The notes below the pieces were generated by a model that worked only from the letters and a program-made list of their open reading frames with translations, was not told where the DNA came from and ran no database searches. The translations under genes were made by a program, and so were the position numbers. From Rhynochetos jubatus (Eukaryota; Chordata; Aves; Eurypygiformes; Rhynochetidae), in NCBI GenBank assembly GCA_027574665.1, contig CM050676.1, forward strand, positions 2,160,157-2,224,156: a stretch of 64,000 nt of DNA, in the 5' to 3' direction. This document shows, piece after piece, positions 1 through 56,100 of this stretch; position 1 is the first letter of the stretch, and each line of letters begins with the position of its first letter.

Positions 1-3000
1 GCCCAGCGGGGAGCACTCCTGGGGAAAACTAGACACCTTTTACTCTTGCATGCTTGACATTATCCCAGCCGTGCACAGCACAGACCTGTTTTCCCAGTTT
101 GACACTGCCATGCGTTGATCCAATCACTACTTCAACTGGAAGATTTAGGCCAACTGGGCTGCAGGTGGATTTGGTTCAGGGGTTAATGTGGTTACTGGGA
201 CAGAAATCCTCCTGAATGAACAGAATTGGTAACATAGCTCAAAACCTCAGCCTCTCCTCCTAGCCCAGAGGCTGCACCCCTCCAGCTGCAGGAGCCAGAG
301 CCCAGCCCACCATCACACCTGGAAGGGGCATCACCAGACTCAAAGCCAAAACCACCTAAGCATGACAACGCTCTCCCACGGGATTCTCCGCACAAAGCCT
401 GCAAGCCACCACAGCCAGAGAAACACAGCATCAGGCTGACCCACGTCCCTCCCGGCCACAAGATCCACAGCCAGCGCGGGATTTAAGTGAAATATGCTGC
501 TGCTTGCGCTCGTCGCTGCGTTCTGCTCAGCAGCGCCTGCTGCCAGAGTGCCAAGGCAGTGCAGAGCCCTTCTCTCTGCTCTGCTGTAGCTGGCCAGTGG
601 TGTTAATTGCAAAAAACCACCACGGCAGTAACCGAGAAATTCCCTTTTTCTGGCTAAGCTCGGGTAGGGATCACTCAACGGTTCTGCGGTACACGCTCCA
701 CACATCTAGCAAGGAACCCGTGTACGTCCTGCTCTTACAATGACAATCCCTGGGAGGAAAAACAAGGCACCAAGTACAGAGTGTGTGTTTGTCCACGACT
801 TCAGATGTTCTAAATGGCAAAAAGGACATTACACCTCTCCTGGTGTGAAGTTCCCTGAAAGATCTGCCTATCACGGGCAGTTATCCGGGATAACTTCAGG
901 GCTAGCGATGCACCCTGCCCCAAGTGCTGCGCTGACATGGGAAAGGCCCATTGTGCTGCCCCACAAGGGTATTTCCTGCTCCTGCGTACACAAAGCCCCA
1001 TAACAAAGCGATCCCTGCCGCGTTTGAGCCTTCTGTGCGTGCGACACTGCCCCAGAGCCAGGGACCATGCGTCGCTCACTCTGACGCTGCCAGACCCAAG
1101 AGGGTTTGGCTTTTATCCTCTGCCAGATCCCATGGGCTCCGAAGAAGCAAACAATGGAGGCACCACACCAGGACAGGCCCCCCATCCCTCGTCTGTTGAG
1201 CCTTGGGCTGGCCCCATCGCTGGGCTGAGAAACTAAACCGGATTTGAGTCACAGGGGTGAGGAAAGGGAAAGGCAGAAAGCAGCACATTCCCACTGTCAG
1301 AGCACGCTACGGAGCCAATATCCTTTGTGCATGTTTGTCCTCAAGCATCTGGCATGCCAATGAATCTCAGATGCACGTATGGGAACCATCAGCCCTGTCT
1401 CACCCACATGAAAGGAAGGTTTAGCATAAAGTTGGTCATTGCCTATGGCCTCCGAGTGATTCATCCACGTAGAAAGAATGCAGTTTGGGTTTCGGGTTAA
1501 TTAGCTACAGATTTTAAAGAGAGACAAGGCAGGGCGGAGCTGCTGGAATACTGGTATGAGCAAGTTAGCAGCTCTGAAGTCCCAAAATCACACCCTCCTC
1601 GTGGCAAACGGAGCACGCCTGGCAGAGGAGCGACAGCGTCACCCATGACACGGTCAGTCAAGGTGTTTGCAAGCACCAAAGGAATGTCTGCCCTGCTCTT
1701 GCGGCAAGAACTGAAGCGTAACACAACCACCCACGCTTGTTCCAGAGTGCCCGTGGCTGCAGCAGCACCAAACTTCCAACAGATGCAAATTCTGCCCAAG
1801 ATTTAAACTTGCCCCTGCTGAGGTCCGCGGGCAGTTCCCAGTGCTGCAGGGATCCCTCCTGGCCACCTTCACCCTGGATCTCCCCGGTCCAGGCTCTTCT
1901 GCATCTCTAGAAACAATTCCTACCGGTCTGACATGATTATGGCTGCAGGAGAGCGCAGTGCAATTAGAAATTAAAAATTAAACCCACTGCTCTGGAAGCA
2001 GCTCCTCGTAACTCCAGTCCCGGGCTGTCCCTCTCCGCTGCTCCCCGTGGAATCACTTTGATTCCGTTTCTTGCTGCTGAAAAGTGTTTAGAAAGGGACA
2101 CGAGACTTGCCGGGGTCTGGTGACAAAGACAGTGGCTGTGGAAGCGCAGGGGCAGTGACCTCCAGCAGCTACTGCGGCTCAGCTCGCTGGAAGCTGAACC
2201 AGGCAGCAGCAGATCGAAGAGATACTCTCCTGAAGGAAGCGCAAGCGAAGCTCACACACACTCTGAAATCTCATTCGCTAACACGTCGGTCAGCTACTTC
2301 CCATAAAGTCGTATTTTAAACACTGGTGTGCCCAAAGCTTTTGATTATTGACATACGTTGGAAAAGTAGAAAAAAAAGGTGTGTTTTTCCAATTGAGTTC
2401 CAGCTTGTGCTTGCAACCCAGATGTCAACTGTGCTTCAGCGAGTGAGATGCTGACTGTTTTCCACTGTACCCAGAGAACCTGGGTGCTCCAAAGCTGCTG
2501 GGACACACAAATCGCTGTGCAGAGCGGTTTGCAGACTGCACCACTGGCACTCTCCCCTCCAAAACCAGCCCAGGGTTTTCCTCATCACTGGCTACAGTGC
2601 AGGATTCTGATGGTAAAAATCACAGAATCACAGGATGGTTTGGGTGGGAAGGGACCTTAAAGCCCACCCAGTGCCACCCCCTGCCACGGGCAGGGACACC
2701 TTCCATAGCCCAGGGTGCTCCCAGCCTCATCCAGCCTGGCCTTGGACACTGACAGGGATGGGGCAGCCACAGCTTCTCTGGGCACCTGTCCCAGTGCCCC
2801 CCACCCTCTGCAGGAAGAATTCCTTCCTGACGGCCCATCTCCATCTCCCTCTTTCCCTTTAAACCCGTCACCCCTTGTCCTGTCACTCCCTGCCCTTGGG
2901 AAAAGCCCCCCCAGCTTCCTTGTAGCCCCCCAGGCACTGGAAGGGGCTCTAAGGCCTCCCCGGAGCTTCCCTTCTCCAGGCTGAACCCCCCAACTCCCCC

Positions 3001-3784
3001 AGCCTGTCCCCATGGCAGAGGGGCTCCAGCCCTCGGAGCATCTCCGTGGCCTCCTCTGGACTCGCTCCAACCAGTTGATATCCTTATGTTGGGGGTGTCC
3101 AGCTCCGGGGCCCTCAACATAAGGATATTGATTATTAATTGTACCTCTTCCTTCCAGCGCACCCACCCAACTCCCAGTTCTCCCACTCTCCCCCCAGTTT
3201 TGCATCTGTTCTGATCTCCAGCAATTAGCTGAGGTTGCAGCGTCGGCCTAGCGTGCCAGTATGCCACAAGCTGGGATTTTACCAGGAAACGCAACTTGCC
3301 GACTCGAGCTGGGAAGCACTGCACCAGCCAGAGGCTATGGGATGGTGCTGGGAGCGAGGGCTGCCAAACTGGCACCAACACCAGGGAGAAAGTTTCTATT
3401 TTTATTATACTTGTTCCAAATGGGAACCGATACTGTCTGGGACAGAGCCAGGCATGTCTCAGGCTGGCACCAGGCAAAGTTCCCACGTGCTAATATAAGC
3501 AACTTGGTTACGTTTGCTCTCTCACTAGCGTGCTGAGTTCAGACGTTTAGAGAGCAGCTGATTTTTCCCCAGGGTGCTCACCTCGCTGGCAAGGGCTGCA
3601 GCTATTAGATTCCTCCACTTAACACCTCCTACGCTACGTCCTCTCCTTTGGAAAAGCGTCAGTTTTTGGTCATACAGCACGTTGTTTCTGTCCAGGGTAG
3701 AAAACGAGAAGCACGTGAGAAGCGGCTGCTGCCACTTTTGGTTCAAACAGAGAAAAATGTAAATAATAATATATATAATAAGAC
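1..3784. other. intergenic DNA left of the ARHGEF18 3' end
   Basis: I recognise no gene here. The stretch holds one CR1 fragment (listed separately) and otherwise unique sequence with no convincing exon. A plus-strand frame is open from base 2 to a TGA at 112-114, but it is only 37 codons and I cannot match it to a protein. An AT-rich patch at 3755-3790 is T-rich on the minus strand and fits the downstream element of the ARHGEF18 poly(A) site. Confidence 0.5.
2627..3115 (-). mobile_element. CR1 LINE 3' fragment, minus orientation
   Basis: The sequence from 2627 matches the well known avian CR1 3' end in reverse orientation: the phrase about 'cctggccttggacactg' and 'tccatagcccagggtgctcc' is shared with the three other copies in this window. 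The element's 3' terminus is at the left, where ATTCTGTG-like octamers are seen in reverse. It is 5' truncated, as most CR1 copies are. The 288-codon minus-strand open frame over it is derived from the repeat and is not a host gene. Its right edge carries a 14-bp inverted repeat (see findings). Confidence 0.85.
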
Positions 3785-6700
3785 AGATAATTTTTAGATG
3801 CCTTTTTTTTATTGCTAGAAGTTGGTTTCAGTCCTATTGCAGCTCTGAAATCCTTCAGTGGAGAAACATTGCAATCAATGTAAAAATCATCATTTGGTGT
3901 GTTAAGATCAAGTTTACAATTAACCGAGAGTGCACAATTCAACAGAATATTAACATTTAACCATCGACTTTACAAATAAAATAAAGACTACAAAGATGTT
4001 GCTACTGCAGTATCAACAGTATAGGATTTATGTACAATGTTTACAGCCTAACAAAAACCAAAACCAAACGCTTCCCCAACGAAATGGTCAATTTAACCAT
4101 GGACCATGATTAGTTATTAAATCTTTACAGTGCAAGGTGGGCCTAGAAACCAGACCTAAGACTAAAGGGCATCAGGAGAGTTCACAGCTCTGAGCGAGAT
4201 GCGTGCGGTTACGCCAACAGGATCTGCTGTCGTGAGAGATTTCCTTCCGGGTACAAACAGAAATGGGATTTGAAATCAACTTTTCTAAAGTGCTCCAATT
4301 CCTTTCAGTACAAAAATATAAAAAAACGATTTATAAACATGGCACAAATGGTATCAACCAGAGCTCGCACCGACGGTATCTGACGAGTAACGGTGGGACA
4401 CGGCAAAGAGCCACCAGCGGTTACGAAGGTGTTGGGTCTGGCCTCGAAAGAGAGAAGGGGGAAAAGGCTTGTTTTACCTCTTCAGCAGGGTCAGGCGAGG
4501 AGAACACGTGCATAACCTGGTGCCAGGAAGGTTTTTCTCTTGTAAATGTTAAAAAACTGCTGGGGAAGACAACAAAACGCTCCAAAATTCCCTTGCACGG
4601 GAGCACAACACACAGGGACATCACTGAGCAGCACCGGGGAGCCTTAGCTCCTATTCTGCAGAGCTGAAAGTAGAAGTGAACCAAAATGGATATTTTTTAA
4701 CCCCTTCCTCATTAAAGTTTAAGCTTTCATTGTAAATGCAAATGGCAAACACCAAGTTCCACGTACGCAGGATCATCTGAACACTACTCAGAAAGACAAA
4801 AGCGTCCGCAAACGATTTAGGATTGCTCTTACCTTTGCAGGAATGCTATGACCTTGGTGAGCAAGCATCTCTAGAAATACCAACTCTTCTGCCTCACGTT
4901 GGGAAATGGTGGGCAATCTCAGCGCGTGGGACACGGCACAGCCACAACCCACAGACGGCACAGGTACAGACCAGGAAAGCAGTTACGACACACGCAGGGC
5001 GGGTGTGCTCAGTGCTAGTGAACACGGGGGGATCTTCAGTCTGACGTACAAAGTGACCGTATTCCAGATGGGAAGGGAGTTAAAAATCGAAAATCAGAAC
5101 CATAGAAACAGCCTGCACACTGCAACATCACAATATCAAAGGACAAACATGACGATAATTTTAAGGCTGTGACACAAAGCGAAGAAGGCGGCAGTTCAAA
5201 GCTCGTGCTGTCATTTCCCCCACCCCCAGCTCAGAAAGAAGCCAAAAGGCACCTGGGAAGCACAGAATTTTGAACTGTCTAATCCTCAGATATCACTTAA
5301 AAGGAAACGTTTATCTGAAGTAATCAAAAAGTCAAATGGAAAGGTTATTACTCAGAATCAACAGCAGGTTACCTAGCCCAGGACACAGCAGTATTTCGCA
5401 ATCTAATTTGCCTAGAAGCGTTATTTCTCTAGGAACCGAGATTTGAGTCCAAACCTAATTCACTCGACTGGAGTGACGTGATAACGATTCCACATATTCA
5501 GTTTTGCAGAAGAGACGGCCTATTATTCAGTTAATGAAAATCTTTCACTTGCTTCCCTCAGCCTTCTACACCTAATTGTACCGTGTTCTGGCACGGTAAT
5601 CTCCGCACTAGCGACGAGGCATCACGGCATTTGCCAATTCTAAAGCCTTCTCCACACTGGGTACGGTACGGAACAGGAAGCCACCGTACGGCACTTCACT
5701 GATTCTGACCCAGGCGAAAGAAGATGCAGTCTCTGTTCGGGGCGTGAGGAGTTTTCACAAAGCTAGCTGCAGCCAGACGTGGACCGAGGACAGATACTGA
5801 CTTCTAAGGTAATTTCTCAATTACAGACTGAAGACCCATATTCCAAGGAGCTTTTGGGCTGTGGAACCAAAGCCTAGCCTGTAGCAGTCCTGGGTCCACA
5901 TGCTAACAGCCCTAACTTCCTGGAAGCACTGCTGAGGATGGTTATTTTAACAGTTGTGTTTGAGTTACAACATTACAAGAAATGGGCCTTCCCTGCAAAC
6001 TTTATTTTCCAGATGTCACTGTTCTGCGCCCGAGTTCCCTCACTGCACAGAAGAAAGCAGGCAGATAAACCCTTTCAGTCCGTAGCACACCCTCTCCCAT
6101 ACTTCAGGACAGGCACAGAATTAAACTATATAAATGTTTCCAAAAATAGTTTTCAGATACCCAAACAGGAACATCCTTCTTTGGTTGAGGTGGTTCATTC
6201 CACTGATGACACTTGGCTTTAGGCTAAAACTCCTAAAAACCTGGTAATTTAAGGCAATGGGGGCAAAGAGTTTTCAGTAGGAGTGGCCCAAACCACAGCA
6301 GGGAGGAGAGAACATACTGTGCATTCTTGCTGTTACAGAAGAAACTACACGGTGTCGGAGATGACTGGAGTCTCCACATCAGCCGATGGAAAAACTGGTC
6401 CTACAGAGCTGCTGGGTCTCACACGCTGGCTTGATCAGGAGTGGCGTGAACTTTAAGAATTCCCCTCCGTTCCAACCTAGCTTTTAGGAATGCAAAAACT
6501 GAATATAGGGTAGAACGTAGTTCTACCATCGTATCACGACAGCACAAGAGTCACTACGCTCCCCGAACTGTTTTCCGCAAATGTAGCCCCCGACGATCTC
6601 TAAGTTCTGCAATGATTTACCGAGCAGTCCTTTGGTATTAGTGAGGTGTGTCCGGTTTACAGCAGATTTGGGGGGTGTGTGGGGGCATCACCAGTCTGGA

Positions 6701-8587
6701 AACAAGCCAGATGGTTTGGAGTTTCAGTGATCTCGGTGCCGCTGCTTCGGGTTTATACCGCCATCGCTTCGCAAAGACCCGGAAATCCAAGAAGCGTTAC
6801 AGCAAGGAGTGCCTGCTCCGCAAGACCCCGTCAGTGGTTTGTAGCTTATCTTCCCCCTCTCCCGCTGACCGGTACCCTTGGATTTTTCAGTTTATTGTCC
6901 GAAGACAAATTATCACCACTTGAAAACAAAGTCTGTATTTTCTGCTGAAAATTTATGCTGTTTCTTGCACCGTAACTGCTGAAATAATCTTAAAACTTTC
7001 AAGCAAAGTGAAGTTACGGCCTTAAAGAACATTACAAACATCACATAGGGCCTAACCACCGGGACAGCCTCAGTGACTTGAGCAGACTGACAAATTGCCA
7101 AGCAACTGGCTGGAGAACTGACCAGGCATTCCATCCACCGGTGCCAAAAATCACTTCAAACCAGAGTTCAAGATACGGAAAGAACTATTATCAATCATGT
7201 TCTGAAAGGTATTAACAAAAGCTTTTAAGCTCTGAGATACTGATTTCTTTAATTCTGTAATAATACCCTCTAAACAACCTCTGCTGTGCACGACACATCT
7301 GACCAGTCACACTCAACACACACTGGACGACACATCCTGAGGTGATGTGCAATAAGGAGCTGGGATACAGAGTGAAGTACTAACACAACAAAACAACTGT
7401 GCAAATCACTACAAAGGGAAATAATGCCTTTTGAGCAGAACACTTAACGTCATCACCATTCTGTGATTAAGAACTGACCCATTTAACAAGAGGTATCAAA
7501 GCTGGTTTAGCTGTAAGCAGCTAAACCAACACAGGTTTAGCTAAGAGTATTTTTTTTTTTCTTTTAAAACCAAACAGTAGTTCTTCCCTTCATTCCTAAC
7601 AGTGCTGCAGAGAAGCCTCTACAGTAACAGCAGCTTTGATATCTTCTGGTACTGGGAGTAAAGTCCCAACAAGTTAACAGACAAACAAAAGATGCGGAAA
7701 ATTTAGGATTAAACGAGACAATAAATTACTGCATTCAAACGCTTCTTACACATGTCTTCAGCAAAGAACAAAACCCAAGCCTCTAAGTTCATTCCGAACC
7801 GACTGTGCTGCTCTCACACGGAAAGCGACCCAATGTCTCCACGTACACAGGTATCCCAGCGCAAGCCGACAGCCAACGGAACGTGCATTGAGTCCAACTC
7901 TTCGTTGCCGTCGTATATTCTCACATGTCCAACCCTTCTCATCCACAAGCAGGCGGAGCTCCTGACCCATGAAGATGCTGTTAAGAAGCTTACCTTCTCC
8001 TTTCCCCTGCTCCTGGCCACCGAGCGTGTGCTCCACTGAATCACTAAAGAAACAGAGACGCTAGTCTGGCTCCTGGGAGCGGGTACCACGGTGTCCGTCA
8101 CGCCTGGCTGGAAGGAGACTGGCTTGCTAGTCAAGTAATTACCAACACACCATTAGCATCATCCATTAAACCGACCTGTGAAAATGAATTTAAAAAACGC
8201 AGCCATTTTGGGAGCTATTACTAAAATTTTTTAAGTAAAAATCTGGGTGGTTCAACATCAGCTCTAACAATTTCCAAGACGGTGCCCACAAAGAGGGTAC
8301 ATTCTCCGAGCAGAGCACATTACAACAAACGGCAGCGTTTTAATACGCTCTGAATTTACATACCCATGCCATGTGTCAATATATTTTGGAGGATTTAAAA
8401 GCAAATTGTTACTGCTGTGCCCTCATTCTGAGCTGCTGGCAGAGAAGCCGACAAAGTAGAACAGTAATCTTGGTCTGGTCCTTGCTAGTGGTAACGGGAC
8501 ATCCATGTCAGGTCTCTGTCGCGTCGCACACTGGGGCCTGAGTTCTTGAAACAGTATGTCAGCAGAGTAATCTTTACATGGAAATAA
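3785..8587 (-). other. ARHGEF18: ARHGEF18 3' untranslated region (probable)
   Basis: This is the stretch between the ARHGEF18 stop codon (8590-8588) and the first good minus-strand poly(A) signal followed by a U-rich element. It is AT-richer than the rest, has no acceptor-donor pairs that would suggest more exons, and contains a perfect 11-bp stem-loop (7503-7528). Alternative minus-strand AATAAA signals are visible near 6000 and 6893 and could give shorter UTRs. The extent is inferred, since no transcript data are available. Confidence 0.5.
3808..3813 (-). terminator. poly(A) signal AATAAA of ARHGEF18
   Basis: TTTATT on the plus strand reads AATAAA on the minus strand. Beyond it (3795 down to 3740) the minus strand is U-rich with runs such as TGTCTTATTATATATA, which fits a cleavage site near 3785-3795. 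It is the last such signal downstream of the gene in this window. Confidence 0.5.
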
Positions 8588-53179
<44,592 letters not shown>

Positions 53180-53197
53180 TGGGGAACCCTCCGAGCC

Positions 53198-56100
53198 CTG
53201 CGCAAGGTACGGCCCCGAGCAGGAGACGACAGCACAGAGCACGGCAGAGCTCGGCGCGGTCTAAGGCAGCACTGCAGGCTGCAGCCCAGGGGCTGCCAAG
53301 GGGGGAGTGGAGAAGCCAAGTGTTTTGTCAGAGGTATCAGCTGATGGAAGCCGTGGCCAAAGAGAAATTCCTGGTCTCTGCCATTCCCACCTGTGTGACG
53401 GGTCAGTGGTTTCCTACAGCGGGACCTGGGGATTAGTGGCCCCGGAGCACTCCCAGCTCCCGAGTGCTGCTCGAGGCTTCACAGATAGAAACAGAAACTG
53501 AGCTGTTAACACACCATAACCCCCTTCCCCTCCCTGCCAAAACCTCCCTGCTCTGTTCATGACTATCAGCTGTCAGCCTGGCAAACCACCGCCTTTAAGG
53601 CAGCTCTGCAGGGGCATCACCTGGGTAAGTCACCTTCACCATCAGCACGGGGTGAGAATTGGGACCCCAGGCTTGATACCTGCACCTCTGGCACCGATGT
53701 CGAGTGCCGTGGCAGAGCCTCTGCAAGGGAAGGTGTGAGAGCCTGACCGTCTGCATCGCCAGCATCATCCTGCAGCTCGCAGCAAGTCCCCATCGCCTGG
53801 AAAGGACCTTTCTCCACGCCCTTTTCAGCTCTCCCACACCTGGAGGCAGGTGGGAGCTGTCTCCAAACCCACAGACACCAAATTCCTCCCCCCCGAGGTC
53901 TCTGACCCCCCTGCTCCCCATTGGCACCAGCCCCACAGCCCATCCCAGCTCCCAGTCCCTCAATTAGGCTGAGGAAGGCGAGTTTTACCCATGTGGCTGC
54001 TGGGCTCTTGGGCCAGGCTGAACCTTCCTCCCGCTGTTCAGCTCACGCTTGTGGCCTCGCTGAGCAGAGCCCAGCCGCTTTGGGAACGGCCGCAGGCACC
54101 TCTGCGGCACGGAGCCCGCGCTGGGTGGGGTGGCACAGAGCATTTCCCTCGCCTGGCCACAAACCCCAGAGCATCATCTGCCCAGCACAACCCTCCCCAC
54201 ATCCCCTCTGCTCTGACCTCCCCGATAACACGGGTGCCCAGCCCTGGAGAGGGCATTGTGGAGGGGATTTGGGGACCCCCTCTTGTGCCCAGCCCAAACC
54301 CAGCTGTGGGCAGTGCCGGGGTGTCCTGGCAAACCTTCAGCTGTGGCAGTAGGAGCCAAGAACAGCACCCGGAGGGTGTTTGGCCGCTGCAGCGCTGCCC
54401 CAGAGCCAGCCATGGGAACATGCCGTGTCTCGTCTCCTCTCCCAGCAGCCTGAAGCTCCTGGCGGGCTGAGGCTCCCCAGCCCACGTTCTCCCTCCGAGC
54501 AGCGGGAGGCTGAAGGCCCCACTCTTTTGGCTTCAAGACAAGCTGCTTCCTCACAAGGCCTTGAGGAAGAGGAGCGCCAACCCCGTCACTGTGGGACGGA
54601 GCTCGAGCAGAAAGCGACTTACCCCGAGGGCTGGAGACATCTCCGGCGGGTTCCCCGGGCACACTCGCACCGGACAGCCCCGGCTCCTTCCCCAGCTGCC
54701 GGAGCAAAGCGAGAAGGGGAGCCTCATCAGGGAAGCGGCAGCCGCGCGGCCGGTTTGCTCACGGGGGCCTCTGGCACAACCATCTCACCGCTTCCCCTTT
54801 CCGACAGCACAAACAAACCCTCCTCTCCCATGCTGCGGTTCCTTCGACGGCGGCCCCGGGGCTGCCCCGACGCTCCCTCCCACCCTCGCAGGGGTCGGGG
54901 CTCAGGTCAGAATCCCCCGGGGGGTCGTGCACCCCAAAACGGTGCAGGGGCCCGGAGAGTCACCAAACCGTCGACGGCTGCGAGGACAGCGATTACCACA
55001 AACTATTTCCTCTTCCGTTCAGAGAAAAACCGCTCAGTGTGTGCCGCGGGAGCCTGGCACAGGGGCTGCTGCACCCGCCGGCTCGTTGCACCATCGCTCG
55101 TTAGCCTCGCCAGGGCTCCTCTCCATGAATCCTTCGCCTTTGCCCTGGGGGGCTGACCCTGGGCGGCCACAGAGTCCCCCAAAGCCCAGCAGGTCCCAGT
55201 CTTACACGGGATGAAGCGATGGCAAAGCCCAGAGATGCCGAGCAGGTGAGGGACAGGCACTCCAGCTCTCCAAGGCAGCGGGGTGAGGGAGGAGGCAGGG
55301 ATCCCCCTGCCCTCACCGTGGGCAGGCAGAGCCCCCGGCACGGCCGTGCGCTTCTTCCCAACAAGCCCCGCGGGCGGATGAGCGCACGCTCCTCGTCCCA
55401 CCGCCCCGAGCGCGCGCCGGCCCCAGCCAAGCCCTAATCAGAACAAGATCCGCTCACACTCCAATTACTCGGAGACCGCAGCTTTGGCAGCGCTTGGAAC
55501 AGCAATTACCCCGTGCTCCAGGAAACCACAAGAGCAAAGAGGAATTAAGGTTTAATTTCTCCAAAGTCCACAAGAGCTCGATTAGTGTCAGAGATCAGGG
55601 CTGTCCCTAAACACCGGGCAGCTGCCCCAGCTGAGGGGATGGTGAGTTGTCCTCAGCTCAGACGGGGACGGGATCTTCTCCTCCTGCCCCATGTCTGACA
55701 TGGTTTGGGGGTTACCGAGGCGGGGGCAGCCTGGAAGAGCGATGAGGATAACGCACAAGGGCTGCCTGGGCCTCGACAGCCCCTCCGCACCCCCCGAGAG
55801 CCCTGCAGGCAGCAAACCTCCTGTGACAGCAAGTTCCAGTTTTGTGGCTTTGCTTGATTTTGCCTTTTAGGACCCGCCAGTGAACAAGCCGTGTCAGAAG
55901 AGGCAACTCCAAAGGATTTTCAAGCACCACTTTGTTTCTCATCACGCTCACGGTAAGAGATGGGCTGAGGAAGGAGCCGGAGGGCAGCTGAGCTCCGTGG
56001 TGAGCCCCACAGGGGCGTGGGGCAGAGCAGGGCCATCGCCGGTGGCCTTGCCCAGCCCCACGTTCAAAGGCACTAGATGGCATCGGCACCGCACGGTCTC

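Noticed and set aside
2-114. Plus-strand frame open from the left edge to a TGA, possibly the last exon of a neighbouring gene
   Set aside because: Only 37 codons, likely enough by chance, no visible acceptor, and the peptide matches neither PEX11G nor any other expected neighbour that I know.
2620-3486. Minus-strand open frame of 288 codons
   Set aside because: It is laid over the CR1 fragment and flanking DNA; its sequence is the repeat read in one frame.
54380-55214. Overlapping plus-strand frames of 217-258 codons
   Set aside because: Same GC-rich artefact; no homology, no coherent codon bias, several frames open together.
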